From: Porticoccus sp.
GTDB lineage: Bacteria; Pseudomonadota; Gammaproteobacteria; Pseudomonadales; Porticoccaceae
NCBI GenBank assembly: GCA_002685455.1
Contig: NYXF01000122.1
Coordinates: forward strand, 2,286 to 17,206
Length of the DNA: 14,921 nucleotides
Reading direction: 5' to 3'
The stretch's first letter is position 1, and the number at the start of each line of letters is the position of its first letter. The translations under genes were made by a program, and so were the position numbers. The notes beneath the pieces were generated by a model. It saw only the letters and a program-made list of their open reading frames with translations. It was not told the origin of the DNA and made no database searches. Below are positions 7,062 through 14,921 of the stretch, one piece after another.

Positions 7062-7168
7062 TTTTTATCCAATTGAATGTGTATTATTATCATTCTTTAT
7101 ATATTATATTGAGTATAATAAAAATATTTTTTATTATATAAAAGCTATTAAAAAAAAAATTATAAAAT
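7062..7168. promoter_or_regulatory. divergent intergenic region with an A/T inverted repeat, CinA-N / map
   Basis: A 107-base A/T-rich region. An 11-bp perfect inverted repeat, TATAATAAAAA (7114-7124) and TTTTTATTATA (7128-7138), is separated by 3 bases. Its left arm contains TATAAT, which could be the -10 for map, and the right arm gives the same hexamer on the other strand. No good -35 is seen at the right distance. An A9-type run precedes the map start. Confidence 0.4.
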
Positions 7169-7963
7169 ATGAACTCTTATATAAAAGCAAGTAATGCTCC
7201 AATGAAAAATATTGGACTCATAAAACTTTATAATAATGATGATTTTTCACAAATGAAGAAGGCTGGTAAACTAGTAGCTGAGTGCTTAAATTATATTGAG
7301 CCTTTTATTATTGATGGAGTTACAACCCAATATTTAGATAAATTGATATACGATTTTGCATTATCAAAAAACTCCATACCGGCAACTCTGAATTATAGAG
7401 GTTATCCAGCATCCTCTTGCATTTCCCTTAATAATGTTATTTGTCATGGTATACCAAGTAATAAGAAACTAAAAAATGGTGATATACTTAATATAGATAT
7501 AACGCTTATCCTAAATGGCTGGCATGGTGATACCAGTCGCATGTTCAAAGTTGGAAAGATTTCGCGTAAAGCCGAAATATTAATAGATACCACTTATCAG
7601 TGCCTTATGGAAGCTATCCATTTATTAAAGCCGGGTATTCACACAGGCGACATAGGTGCATTAATCCAAGAAATAGCTGAAGGTAATAGATTCTCAGTAG
7701 TTGAAGATCTATGTGGCCATGGAATTGGACAGATATTTCATGATCATCCAAATATCTTACACTTTGGTAAGAAAGGTCAGGGTTACGAATTGAAAGAAGG
7801 AATGATTTTTACAATTGAGCCAATGATTAATGCAGGAACAAAGGATATAAGATTATTGTCAGATGGTTGGACAATTGTAACAAAAGATAAAGAATTATCT
7901 GCACAATTTGAACATACAGTCGGAATTACAAGAGACGGCTATCAAATATTTACTGATGGATGA
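7169..7963 (+). CDS. map: methionine aminopeptidase, type I
   Basis: Removes the N-terminal Met from nascent proteins; cytoplasmic two-metal enzyme. 264 aa (E. coli 264). Metal ligands with the correct spacing: D110 (NIDITL), D121 (HGDTSRMF), H184 (CGHGIG), E217 (TIEPMI) and E248 (FEHTVGI). The substrate-site H93 is in VICHGIP. The N-terminus is about 10 residues longer than the core pattern (IKLYNNDDFSQMKKAGKL); an internal ATG at 7202 could be the true start, since neither ATG has a recognisable Shine-Dalgarno. It stands alone on the plus strand between two minus-strand blocks. Its stop is only 19 bases from the end of the convergent MPT-binding/MocA fusion gene. Confidence 0.95.
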   Translation: MNSYIKASNAPMKNIGLIKLYNNDDFSQMKKAGKLVAECLNYIEPFIIDGVTTQYLDKLIYDFALSKNSIPATLNYRGYPASSCISLNNVICHGIPSNKKLKNGDILNIDITLILNGWHGDTSRMFKVGKISRKAEILIDTTYQCLMEAIHLLKPGIHTGDIGALIQEIAEGNRFSVVEDLCGHGIGQIFHDHPNILHFGKKGQGYELKEGMIFTIEPMINAGTKDIRLLSDGWTIVTKDKELSAQFEHTVGITRDGYQIFTDG

Positions 7964-7982
7964 ATTACATATGCGCGACAAT

Positions 7983-9602
7983 TCAAGTTTCGAGATTTGA
8001 TTTTACTAGCTCATAGCTTCCATTTGTATCTATATCAAAAGCAACTGCTTCACCGAGATCAACTTCAACAGACTTATCTAAAAAATTTGATAATAGGTCC
8101 CTTCCACCCTTATCACCTCTAATATTCATTAATTCATTAAAATAACTTTTATCCCATAAAACTGGATTACCTCTTTGCTGATTTGAAGTAGCTATACAAA
8201 TTTCATTGCCAATGGATGGGTTATAAAACTCAATCAATTTATTTATCTCATAGATTCCAATCAATGGCATATCAGGAAGACAAATCATTACAGCATCAAT
8301 TTTTTTTCCCAGTGATTTGATCCCTGCTCTTAATGAAGTTGAGAGCCCATCTTTATATTTTTCATTAAATACGAATTTTAAATTATAGTTTTTAAGTTCT
8401 AACATGATATCTTCTGACTCGTGACCAGTAACCACAATAACTTCTGATATATTAGATTTTGTGATATTATCTATATAGTTCTTAATAACACTTTTACCGT
8501 TAACTTTTAAAAGTAGCTTATTTTTTTCACCCATTCTTTTTGATTGACCAGCAGAGAGGACAACTGCAGCAATATTAGCTTTCTTGGTCATTATTGTTTT
8601 TGATATTTTTTTTCTTTTGATAGCAAAATCAATATCTTTTAAAAGTCCGCCAACCCCGAGAGAATTAACCATTTTTTCATTAACAACAACGCCGGCATGA
8701 AGACAATTTAGATGCCAATCAAGACCATTTAAAGCATCGCTCCGTGCAGATCCGGCAGCGGCAATTAAATTAGTTTTACCAAGAGTAGCACTCAACGTTA
8801 GGTTACCTGGGTCCACTGGCATCCCAAAAGATGTAATTTTGCCCCCAAGCTGTATTATTATTTGTGGTACAATATCATTATAATCTGATACAGAAGATGA
8901 GAGAAAAAGTAAGACAACGTCAAGATCCATCAGAGATAATTTTTTTATGGACTCTTTTAAAGAATTAAAGTTATGATTGGTAGTGCATTCAAACATTATT
9001 GATGAATTGTAATCTCTAATTCTTGTTTCTATTGATTTTTTGGTTTTTGCTATTAATGTATTTTTTTCATTAATAGAATGCGAATATATGATTCCAAATT
9101 TTAATGGCTTAAATTCTTTTAAATTTATTAAATTTTCATTACTTAAAAAACTAACAATATTATTTACATCCGAATATTTAATAGCGTAGGAAATACTTTT
9201 CACGCTCAAAACATGATCTCCTCTATAAACTATATCGTGATTATTTAGTGAAGATATTGCAATATTTGATGATATTTCATTTAGCTTTCTAACATTATTC
9301 TCATTTATTTCAAATAACCCATCATATTTTGAGGTAATGTTTGTTTTTCCTGAAAATGTTGGTGAAATAGAAAAATTATCGCTCAATATAGCCTGCCCTA
9401 TAATCCGTGATGCGCTATTTTCATCTATCTCTCCCTTTTCCATGCTCCCCACATATAACTCCTCTATTCCTGAAGCACTCATTAATTTTATATCATTGGC
9501 ATTGATTATTTTACCCTTTCGAATTCTACCCTTATTTATAAAAACAGAATGAAAAAGTATATACCCTTCTGATTCACGTGTTTTCTTTAAGAATATTTTC
9601 AT
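7983..9602 (-). CDS. molybdopterin-binding domain / MocA-type cytidylyltransferase fusion
   Basis: A 539-aa two-domain protein. Residues 1-330 are a MoeA/MPT-binding-like part; the recognisable stretch is 240-298, with GMPVDPGNLTLSATLG, GSARSDALNGLDW, and later SLGVGGLLKDI. Residues 344-539 form a MobA/MocA-like nucleotidyltransferase: AAVVLSAGQSKRMGEKNKLL, CLPDMP (441-446, the metal-binding Asp), RGNPVLW and GDKGGRDLL. MocA enzymes add CMP to molybdopterin, making the cytosine dinucleotide cofactor used by CO/xanthine dehydrogenase-type hydroxylases. This arrangement is a known alphaproteobacterial fusion, usually annotated as molybdopterin-binding/glycosyltransferase family 2; the glycosyltransferase label reflects fold only. 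It is last in the Cox cluster, 7 bases after the XdhC C-terminal gene, and matches the cofactor need of CoxSM relatives. Confidence 0.88.
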   Translation of the reverse strand: MKIFLKKTRESEGYILFHSVFINKGRIRKGKIINANDIKLMSASGIEELYVGSMEKGEIDENSASRIIGQAILSDNFSISPTFSGKTNITSKYDGLFEINENNVRKLNEISSNIAISSLNNHDIVYRGDHVLSVKSISYAIKYSDVNNIVSFLSNENLINLKEFKPLKFGIIYSHSINEKNTLIAKTKKSIETRIRDYNSSIMFECTTNHNFNSLKESIKKLSLMDLDVVLLFLSSSVSDYNDIVPQIIIQLGGKITSFGMPVDPGNLTLSATLGKTNLIAAAGSARSDALNGLDWHLNCLHAGVVVNEKMVNSLGVGGLLKDIDFAIKRKKISKTIMTKKANIAAVVLSAGQSKRMGEKNKLLLKVNGKSVIKNYIDNITKSNISEVIVVTGHESEDIMLELKNYNLKFVFNEKYKDGLSTSLRAGIKSLGKKIDAVMICLPDMPLIGIYEINKLIEFYNPSIGNEICIATSNQQRGNPVLWDKSYFNELMNIRGDKGGRDLLSNFLDKSVEVDLGEAVAFDIDTNGSYELVKSNLET

Positions 9603-9609
9603 ATCTCGA

Positions 9610-10284
9610 TTAGTTTCTCAAAATAGAGACAATCTCACCAACGATTGATAACGCAATTTCAACTGGTGTTCTGGCTCCTATGTTAAGACCAATTGGCCCA
9701 TGAATTCGTTTTAAATCACTACTGTTAAAATCAAGGCCGAGTCTGTCAAGTCTACTTAAATGAGTTTTTCTAGAACCGAGGGAACCAATATAAAAACATT
9801 CACATTTTAAAACAAGCCTGAGAGCAACATCATAAATTTTAGGGTCATGAGTTAGAGTAACTATTGCTGTTCGGTGATCAATATCAATATCATTCATTAC
9901 TTCATCAGGCCAATTATTATAAATTTTTACTCCGGGAAATCTCTCAGCATTTGCAAAGCCCTCTCTAGGATCAATCAAAATACAGTCAAAGTTGAGGTTT
10001 TTTGCGAAGAGAATTAAATGCTGCGCAATATGAACGGCTCCAATAATGATTAGTTTTAGTGGCGGATTATATATATCAATGAAGTAATTTTGGTTGTCTA
10101 TGCTCAAAAGCATACTTTTATCACTTCTGATGCACTCCAATAACTTAACATCTAGTTCTTTATTTCCAGTTTTTTCATTTGGATAAAGAATTTTTTCATC
10201 ATGATTGTCAATATTTAATAGGTAAACTATTGCTTGCCTTTTTTCTTGAGATTCAATGATTGTATTTAGAAATTCTTCTTTCAT
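9610..10284 (-). CDS. XdhC family protein, Rossmann (C-terminal) half
   Basis: A 224-aa protein corresponding to the C-terminal domain of XdhC/CoxI, the chaperone that binds Mo cofactor and hands it to xanthine/CO dehydrogenase-type enzymes after sulfuration. Seen: the nucleotide-fold glycine region IIIGAVHIAQHL (79-90), IDPRE (104-108), THDPKIYDVAL (145-155), IGSLGSRKTH (166-175), and RIHGPIGLNIGARTP (193-207), the C-terminal family block. The first 70 residues are not clearly conserved. The matching N-terminal half is encoded by the preceding gene, which ends 3 bases upstream, so the pair probably forms one complex. This split is a known alphaproteobacterial form rather than a frameshift, since each piece has its own start and complete domain. 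Confidence 0.9.
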   Translation of the reverse strand: MKEEFLNTIIESQEKRQAIVYLLNIDNHDEKILYPNEKTGNKELDVKLLECIRSDKSMLLSIDNQNYFIDIYNPPLKLIIIGAVHIAQHLILFAKNLNFDCILIDPREGFANAERFPGVKIYNNWPDEVMNDIDIDHRTAIVTLTHDPKIYDVALRLVLKCECFYIGSLGSRKTHLSRLDRLGLDFNSSDLKRIHGPIGLNIGARTPVEIALSIVGEIVSILRN

Positions 10285-10287
10285 TTC

Positions 10288-10611
10288 TTAATTCAATTCA
10301 TTTAAATATACTTTAATTATACCGCCGCAAGCAAGACCAACTTCCCACGCCACTTCATTTGATACACCATATTCAAGAACTTTCGGATGACCACCTTCGA
10401 TTAAGTCTAATGCTTCACTTATAACCGCGCCTTCAACACATCCACCAGATACTGATCCTTCAAAATTTCCATCTTGGTCAATAACGAGCTTACTTCCAAC
10501 TCCACGGGGTGCAGAACCCCATGTTTGTATTACAGTAGCAAGTACTACTTTTTTACCGGAGCTCTTCCATTTATTAGCAATTTTTAGTATCTCAATATCA
10601 TTTGATAGCAT
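10288..10611 (-). CDS. XdhC family protein, N-terminal half
   Basis: A 107-aa protein matching the XdhC/CoxI N-terminal domain. Seen: ATVIQTWGSAPRGVGSKL (25-42), GSVSGGCVEG (52-61) with C58, and GLACGGIIKVYL (92-103) with C95. These Cys-containing blocks belong to the part thought to act in cofactor binding and sulfuration. The ribosome site AAGGAGGAG (10616-10624) is the strongest in the window, 4 bases from the ATG. The 80 bases between this gene and coxM are non-coding as far as I can see, so it may begin a separate translational unit. It is followed 3 bases later by the Rossmann half. Confidence 0.9.
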   Translation of the reverse strand: MLSNDIEILKIANKWKSSGKKVVLATVIQTWGSAPRGVGSKLVIDQDGNFEGSVSGGCVEGAVISEALDLIEGGHPKVLEYGVSNEVAWEVGLACGGIIKVYLNELN

Positions 10612-10691
10612 TAGTCTCCTCCTTGCATTACCGATACTTGGTTTTTGGCATATCTACTTAATATTATGTACTTTAATTGAGAATTTTTTTT
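10612..10691 (-). promoter_or_regulatory. 80-base gap before the XdhC pair with a strong ribosome site
   Basis: The longest gap inside the Cox cluster; the others are 3 to 20 bases. It holds AAGGAGGAG (10616-10624) just before the XdhC-N start, and otherwise A/T-rich sequence with no ORF, hairpin or clear promoter I can name. It may contain a secondary promoter that keeps the cofactor genes expressed apart from coxGSM, or be a remnant of lost sequence. Confidence 0.4.
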
Positions 10692-11486
10692 CTAAATTAA
10701 ATCTAATATTGCTTCCTCGATTAGTACCTTAACTAAATTACCGCGATACTTTGATGAGGCGTGTATATCATCGTTGAAGTCTGAGCTATCAATAGTAATA
10801 TTATTTAATACACTTGTGGTAAAATTATTACTAAGAGCATCCTCTAAATCTCTCAATCTGAATACAACAGATGATGCACCTGTTATTGCAACTCTTACGA
10901 TATCATCAAATTTTGCAATAAATACTCCAGCCATAGCATAACCAGATGCGGGGTTTCTAAATTTTCTATATGTTGATGCAGTGGGTATTCTAAATTCAAT
11001 TTTCTGTATTATTTCATCCGGTGAAATAGCAGTTTCAAACATTTCAACAAAGAAATCATCAGCATTATAAATCGATTTTGAAGTATAGATTTTTGCATCC
11101 AATGCGATTACAGCTGCTGGATAATCGGCAGCTGGGTCAGCATTAGCAATAGAACCACCAATTGTACCTCTGTGTCTAACTTGAGGATCTCCAATCTGTT
11201 GAGCTAATTTTGATAAACTATCTATATTTGACAGGACATCCATAGAAGATGCAATATCATTATGAGTACATAATGCCCCAATTATAATTTTATTATCTTC
11301 TAGATCAATTTTATTTAAATCTTTAATCATTGATATATCAATAATATCAGAGGGTTGAGATAATCTTTGTTTCAATGTTGGAATTAATGTGTGCCCTCCG
11401 GCGAGTATTTTTGGATCATCGCAGGATATCAATAAATTTGATGCTTCCTGAATTGTATTTACCTTATGATATTTAAAATTATACAT
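10692..11486 (-). CDS. coxM: CO/xanthine dehydrogenase-family FAD subunit (CoxM-like)
   Basis: The 264-aa medium, FAD-binding subunit of a molybdenum hydroxylase (about 290 in characterised CoxM). Seen: the FAD-binding motifs AGGHTLIPTLKQR (29-41) and RGTIGGSIANADPAADYP (106-123), followed by the C-terminal CO_deh_flav_C region with FRNPASGYAMAGV. It passes electrons from the 2Fe-2S subunit to the acceptor; cytoplasmic or membrane-tethered. GGAGAT lies 9 bases upstream of the ATG. It starts 20 bases after the coxS stop, exactly where form II (coxSLM-type) clusters would have the large subunit. The substrate is not knowable from this subunit: CO, purines, aldehydes and others are all possible, so the symbol names the family only. 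Confidence 0.92.
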   Translation of the reverse strand: MYNFKYHKVNTIQEASNLLISCDDPKILAGGHTLIPTLKQRLSQPSDIIDISMIKDLNKIDLEDNKIIIGALCTHNDIASSMDVLSNIDSLSKLAQQIGDPQVRHRGTIGGSIANADPAADYPAAVIALDAKIYTSKSIYNADDFFVEMFETAISPDEIIQKIEFRIPTASTYRKFRNPASGYAMAGVFIAKFDDIVRVAITGASSVVFRLRDLEDALSNNFTTSVLNNITIDSSDFNDDIHASSKYRGNLVKVLIEEAILDLI

Positions 11487-11506
11487 TATCTTACATCTCC
11501 GAATTA

Positions 11507-11962
11507 CTATGCTATTGCTTCTTGCACAGCTTTAATTATGTTCTTATAACCTGTACACCTACAAATATGACCTTCAAACCACTCCCTAATCTCTTCTTCA
11601 CTTGGGTTATGATTCTTATCTAGTAAGTCCACTGAACTCATTACTAATCCTGGGGTACAAAAACCACATTGAAGTGCGTGATTGTTTTGGAATGATTTCT
11701 GAATTGGGTGCAAATTACCGTCTTTTGCGAGACCTTCTATAGTTGTCAATTCTCTGCCGTTTACTTGGCTTGCTAAAGTGGTACAGCTCTTTACTGAATT
11801 TCCGTCAATATGAACAACACACGCACCACACTGACTCGTATCACATCCAACGTGTGTACCTGTAAGTCCTAATTCTTCACGAAGAAAATCAACTAAAAGT
11901 TGATTATCCTCTACCTCTTTAGCATATTCTATCCCATTTATATTTGTCTCTATTTTTACCAT
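11507..11962 (-). CDS. coxS: CO/xanthine dehydrogenase-family 2Fe-2S subunit (CoxS-like)
   Basis: A 151-aa small subunit carrying two 2Fe-2S clusters. All eight ligands are present: C40, C45, C48, C60 (plant-ferredoxin type, [10 protein letters not shown]) and C99, C102, C134, C136 (QCGFCTPG ... CRCTGY). Q98 before the second cluster, which contacts the Mo cofactor in the family, is kept. The frame is open further to 12019, but AAAGGGG (11968-11974) stands 5 bases before the ATG at 11962 and gives the family N-terminus ([10 protein letters not shown]), so the longer form, which would overlap coxG, is rejected. It is 16 bases after coxG and 20 before coxM. An intact set of ligands argues for a working electron-transfer subunit. 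Confidence 0.95.
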   Translation of the reverse strand: MVKIETNINGIEYAKEVEDNQLLVDFLREELGLTGTHVGCDTSQCGACVVHIDGNSVKSCTTLASQVNGRELTTIEGLAKDGNLHPIQKSFQNNHALQCGFCTPGLVMSSVDLLDKNHNPSEEEIREWFEGHICRCTGYKNIIKAVQEAIA

Positions 11963-11978
11963 TATTACCCCTTTAAAT

Positions 11979-12569
11979 TTACTTATTATAAAAATACAAA
12001 AATGAGAACAAAAAAACAATCATAACGAAAATAATTTTATTTCTTCTATTATTAAAAAATAAAATTTTATTTTCAGAATCATCTTTTAATGTAGCTGCAA
12101 GATTTATATCCTTTGAAAGACTTTCATCTGTATTGAAATAATTTTCAAGATTATTAAAAAATTGATCTGCCAATGTCTTAGATGCGCTTTGAATAAGTCT
12201 TTGACCAACTTGAGCCAATTTACCTCCAACTTGAGCGTCAACTTCATATTTTAGTTTAGTTATGTTTGCTCCCTCCTCTGACAAATTTACGGATGCAGAA
12301 CCTTTTGCAAAACCTGCTGCTCCACCTTGCCCCTGACCAATAAGTTTATATCCTTTTGGAGGATCCAAATCTGTAAGATTAATTTTTCCCGTGAACTTAG
12401 CTTTAACAGGACCAATTTTAACCTCAACGACTGCTTTAAATTCATCCTCATTTGATTTTTCTACTTCCTGAGCACCTGGAATAGTTACCTTTAAGACTTC
12501 TGGACTATTAAGAGCTTCCCACACTTTTTCTCTGGATGCTTGTATAGTATTTTCACCTGTAAGTTTCAT
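11979..12569 (-). CDS. coxG: CoxG family protein with C-terminal membrane anchor
   Basis: A 196-aa SRPBCC-fold protein of the CoxG (CO dehydrogenase subunit G) family. Residues 1-145 hold the family pattern: [20 protein letters not shown] (split here: 4-23), TIPGAQ (29-34), [12 protein letters not shown] (50-61), [15 protein letters not shown] (78-92) and [16 protein letters not shown] (111-126). A polar linker (about 146-177) leads to one membrane helix (about 178-193, [16 protein letters not shown]), as expected for CoxG, which attaches CO dehydrogenase to the inner membrane. GGAG precedes the ATG. It leads the minus-strand cluster and is divergent from purB. Its presence supports a membrane-tethered molybdenum hydroxylase. 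Confidence 0.92.
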   Translation of the reverse strand: MKLTGENTIQASREKVWEALNSPEVLKVTIPGAQEVEKSNEDEFKAVVEVKIGPVKAKFTGKINLTDLDPPKGYKLIGQGQGGAAGFAKGSASVNLSEEGANITKLKYEVDAQVGGKLAQVGQRLIQSASKTLADQFFNNLENYFNTDESLSKDINLAATLKDDSENKILFFNNRRNKIIFVMIVFLFSFLYFYNK

Positions 12570-12719
12570 ATTCTACTCCAAAAACGTTTATATTATTAAG
12601 TTTTATGATCATAAATACAACAATTCTTTTTTGTATAATTAAAAAAAATAATATGCATGAGATCATATTTCTATAATAATTACAGTATATATAAATACAA
12701 CAAACTAATAATTAAAAAA
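12570..12719. promoter_or_regulatory. divergent intergenic region coxG / purB with a 14-bp palindrome
   Basis: 150 bases holding both promoters. On the plus strand TATAAT (12634-12639) lies about 80 bases before purB. On the minus strand TTGTAT (12615-12620) and AATAAT (12592-12597) are 17 bases apart, a weak candidate for coxG. A perfect 14-bp palindrome TTTATGATCATAAA (12602-12615) fills most of the spacer of the latter, the usual place for a repressor operator. All promoter calls here are low confidence because of the A/T richness. Confidence 0.4.
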
Positions 12720-14030
12720 ATGATTAATAGATATTCTAGACAGATTATGTCAGATATTTGGAGTGATCAGTCAAAGTACAGTATTTGGCTAGAAATTGAG
12801 TTATTCGCACATGAGGCCATGGAAGCTCAGGGTATGATTGAAGACGGCCTTACCGAAAAAATACGAAAGAAACTAAAAAACATCTCATTTGATATTGATC
12901 GTATATTAGCAATCGAGAAGCAAACACACCACGATGTAATAGCATTTTTAACTTATATATCAGAATGTATTGGTGAAAAAGATGCAAGATACCTACACCA
13001 AGGTATGACTTCTTCTGATATTTTGGATACTGCTATGTGTATTCAACTCAAAAAATCTGCTAAGATAATCTTGTCTGACTTAAATGAATTACTTGAACAA
13101 TTATCAATTAAAGCTCAAAAATATAAGTATTTGCCGACTATTGGAAGAAGCCATGGTATTCATGCAGAGCCCACTACTATAGGTTTAAAATTTGCTCAAT
13201 CATATGCAGAATTTGAAAGAGCAAAACAAAGAATGGAGCAGGCAGAAAAAGAGATTTCTATTTGTTCCCTATCAGGTGCTGTTGGAACCTATGCCAATAT
13301 AGATCCTCGAATTGAAAGCTACGTTGCAAAAAAACTTCAACTTCAAGAAGAAACAATCTCAACACAAGTCATCCCAAGAGATAGATTTGCATATTACTTT
13401 AGTGTGCTTGGTTTGATTTCGGGTTCAATAGAGAGAATCTCAACTGAGATAAGGCATTTGCAAAGAACCGAGGTTGACGAAATGTCTGAGCAATTCCAAA
13501 AAGGTCAAAAAGGCTCATCTTCAATGCCACACAAACGAAATCCTGTTCTTACAGAAAATTTAACAGGAATCGCAAGATTAATCAGAGGCATGGTTGTGCC
13601 AGCGCAAGAGAATATCGCATTATGGCATGAGAGAGATATATCACATTCATCTGTAGAACGTGTTAATGCACCAAATGCAACAATTTTGACCGACTTCGCA
13701 ATATCAAGACTCAGTAACGTTATAGAGAATATTGGGATAAATGACGATAATATATCTTCGAACCTCGATAAATTAAACGGCTTAATTTACTCTCAAAGAA
13801 TTCTTCTTATCTTGACCCAGAGAGGTTTCAGCCGTGAAAAGAGTTATGAAATTGTTCAAAGGAATGCTTCTAAATCATGGGACTCAAATATCGACTTCAA
13901 ACAAATTATAATGGATGATGAAGAGATCAATAGCTTATTGTCCTCTGATGAGATAAATGAACTATTTTCACTCGAATATCATCTTAAACACGTTGATTAT
14001 ATATTCAAAAAAGTATTCAAAAAAAAATAA
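12720..14030 (+). CDS. purB: adenylosuccinate lyase
   Basis: Catalyses two fumarate-releasing steps of purine synthesis: SAICAR to AICAR, and adenylosuccinate to AMP. The frame is open from 12657, but I choose the ATG at 12720 because the product (436 aa, [15 protein letters not shown]) then matches the family N-terminus and usual length (~430). Seen: [10 protein letters not shown] (95-104), [11 protein letters not shown] (142-152) with H145, and the fumarase-superfamily signature [11 protein letters not shown] (265-275) with the catalytic Ser loop, and a helical C-terminal domain. There is no good Shine-Dalgarno; an A-run precedes the start. It is followed 14 bases later by purC and then purS. 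Note that no DUF1476 gene lies between purB and purC, where many alphaproteobacteria have one. Confidence 0.96.
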   Translation: MINRYSRQIMSDIWSDQSKYSIWLEIELFAHEAMEAQGMIEDGLTEKIRKKLKNISFDIDRILAIEKQTHHDVIAFLTYISECIGEKDARYLHQGMTSSDILDTAMCIQLKKSAKIILSDLNELLEQLSIKAQKYKYLPTIGRSHGIHAEPTTIGLKFAQSYAEFERAKQRMEQAEKEISICSLSGAVGTYANIDPRIESYVAKKLQLQEETISTQVIPRDRFAYYFSVLGLISGSIERISTEIRHLQRTEVDEMSEQFQKGQKGSSSMPHKRNPVLTENLTGIARLIRGMVVPAQENIALWHERDISHSSVERVNAPNATILTDFAISRLSNVIENIGINDDNISSNLDKLNGLIYSQRILLILTQRGFSREKSYEIVQRNASKSWDSNIDFKQIIMDDEEINSLLSSDEINELFSLEYHLKHVDYIFKKVFKKK

Positions 14031-14044
14031 CCAAAGGTTCGGGA

Positions 14045-14809
14045 ATGAAAAAGAATAAAATTTACGAGGGCAAAGCAAAGATTCTCTATAAAGGTCCAGA
14101 GCAGGGAACATTGATTCAACATTTCAAAGATAATGCTACAGCTAATAATAATGAAAAAATGGAAATTTTTGAAGGAAAAGGTGTGTTAAACAATCGTATT
14201 TCAGAGCATATATTTACTCTTTTATCTTCTATTGATATACCGAATCACTTTATTAAAAGACTTAATATGAGGGAACAACTTATACATGAAGTAGATATTA
14301 TACCTCTTGAGGTTGTGGTTAGAAACACAGCTGCTGGCTCTTTAACTAAGAGACTTGGAATTCCAAATGGTGAAAAGCTCTCAAGACCGCTGATTGAATT
14401 TTATTTAAAAGATGATGAACTTCAAGATCCTATTGTCAGCGAAGAACATATTTTAACATTTGGATGGGCAAATCAAAACGAGTTAGATGATATATCTTCA
14501 CTTGCATTTAGAATTAATGATTTCCTCATTGGATATTTTTCAGCATTAAAAATACAACTTATTGATTTTAAGATTGAATTCGGACGAATATTTAAAAGTG
14601 AAGAATTTCATATAATTCTTGCTGATGAAATTAGTCCCGACTCTTGTAGATTATGGGACTTTGAAACAAAAGCAAAAATGGATAAAGATGTTTTTAGAGA
14701 GAGCTCTGGTAACCTGTTGGATGGATACAGCGAAGTCGCGAGAAGAATGGGGTTAATAAATGTTAATGAAATATCAAAAAATAGTAAACCTACGCTAATC
14801 AAAGGATAA
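14045..14809 (+). CDS. purC: SAICAR synthetase
   Basis: ATP-dependent joining of aspartate to CAIR, giving SAICAR, the substrate of the PurB lyase encoded just upstream. 254 aa (E. coli 237). Seen: [13 protein letters not shown] (5-17), the N-terminal ATP-binding strand; [12 protein letters not shown] (49-60); [17 protein letters not shown] (90-106); and [14 protein letters not shown] (192-205). The C-terminus has a short extension after VARRMGL. It starts 14 bases after purB and ends 3 bases before purS, so purB-purC-purS are very probably one transcript. Only a weak ribosome site is visible. Confidence 0.97.
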   Translation: MKKNKIYEGKAKILYKGPEQGTLIQHFKDNATANNNEKMEIFEGKGVLNNRISEHIFTLLSSIDIPNHFIKRLNMREQLIHEVDIIPLEVVVRNTAAGSLTKRLGIPNGEKLSRPLIEFYLKDDELQDPIVSEEHILTFGWANQNELDDISSLAFRINDFLIGYFSALKIQLIDFKIEFGRIFKSEEFHIILADEISPDSCRLWDFETKAKMDKDVFRESSGNLLDGYSEVARRMGLINVNEISKNSKPTLIKG

Positions 14810-14812
14810 TTT

Positions 14813-14921
14813 ATGAAAGCTATCGTACATATCAGACTCAAAAGTGAAGTCTTAGATCCACAAGGACAAGCAATTGAGAGTGCGCTGAGAAATCTTGGAG
14901 AGGAGAAAATATCAAATGTCA
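14813..14921 (+). CDS. purS: PurS subunit of FGAM synthase, N-terminal part (cut by window edge)
   Basis: The first 36 codons are present: MKAIVHIRLKSEVLDPQGQ, then AIESALRNLGEEKISNV. The beta strand followed by LDPQG..I..AL..LG is the PurS pattern; the full protein is about 80 aa. PurS bridges PurL and PurQ in formylglycinamidine ribonucleotide synthase. The ribosome site AAAGGA overlaps the end of purC and lies 6 bases before the ATG, so translation is linked. purQ and purL are expected beyond the right edge, as in other alphaproteobacteria. Confidence 0.93.
   Translation, partial: MKAIVHIRLKSEVLDPQGQAIESALRNLGEEKISNV

Noticed and set aside
6961..7194. 77-aa plus-strand frame overlapping the CinA-N start and the map start
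   Set aside because: Composition is low-complexity and it overlaps two well-supported genes; no ribosome site.
9337..9552. 71-aa plus-strand frame inside the MocA fusion gene
   Set aside because: Antisense shadow of a well-supported gene.
9610..10611. XdhC broken by a frameshift into two pieces
   Set aside because: Each piece has a full domain and its own start, the N-terminal gene has a strong ribosome site, and the split form is known in alphaproteobacteria; more likely two real genes.
11963..12019. Longer coxS start overlapping the end of coxG
   Set aside because: AAAGGGG directly precedes the ATG at 11962, and the family N-terminus begins there.
12657..12719. Upstream start for purB adding 21 residues
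   Set aside because: The added residues do not resemble the family and are A/T-rich leader; the ATG at 12720 gives the conserved N-terminus.
14608..14841. 77-aa minus-strand frame across the purC/purS junction
   Set aside because: Antisense to two well-supported genes, with no motif or ribosome site.

Overview
The window is AT-rich (roughly one third G+C by eye), densely packed and bacterial. It looks like a streamlined low-GC alphaproteobacterium, probably a marine lineage of the SAR11 / AEGEAN-169 type. The reasons are the very short intergenic gaps, Lys/Asn/Ile-rich proteins, a DUF3126 gene beside cysE, an IscU-like/YidD pair next to thrS and folE-hisI, a split XdhC pair followed by an MPT-binding/MocA fusion, and purB-purC-purS in one run. 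The lineage is inferred from gene families and order; no marker gene fixes it. No stretch longer than about 300 bases lacks a gene. No mobile element, CRISPR array or rRNA was seen.

Layout. Positions 1-1840 hold a minus-strand run: an IscU/NifU-type scaffold, yidD, and the first half of thrS, which leaves the window. Divergent from it are folE and hisI (1995-3088). Converging on hisI is the minus-strand pair cysE and DUF3126 (3083-4139). Next come a plus-strand zf-CHCC protein and an FAD monooxygenase (4309-5685), then a minus-strand group: a molybdopterin-binding CinA-N protein, gpt, and tRNA-Leu(UAA). map stands alone on the plus strand (7169-7963).

From 12569 down to 7983 is a minus-strand six-gene cluster for a molybdenum hydroxylase of the CO dehydrogenase/xanthine dehydrogenase family: coxG, coxS (2Fe-2S subunit), coxM (FAD subunit), XdhC N-terminal protein, XdhC C-terminal protein, and the MPT-binding/MocA fusion. 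The cofactor is expected to be made by the MocA-type cytidylyltransferase and delivered by the XdhC pair, and CoxG may tether the enzyme to the membrane. The catalytic large subunit (coxL) and the usual maturation genes coxD/coxE are not in this cluster. This is the main oddity of the window.

From 12720 to the right edge the plus strand carries purB, purC and the start of purS (de novo purine synthesis). Together with gpt (salvage), folE (GTP to dihydroneopterin triphosphate), hisI and the Mo-cofactor genes, much of the window is housekeeping nucleotide and cofactor metabolism. I found no clearly novel system. The most interesting items are the catalytic-subunit-less Cox cluster, a perfect 15-bp inverted repeat in the leader of the Fe-S scaffold gene, and several enzymes lacking textbook residues.
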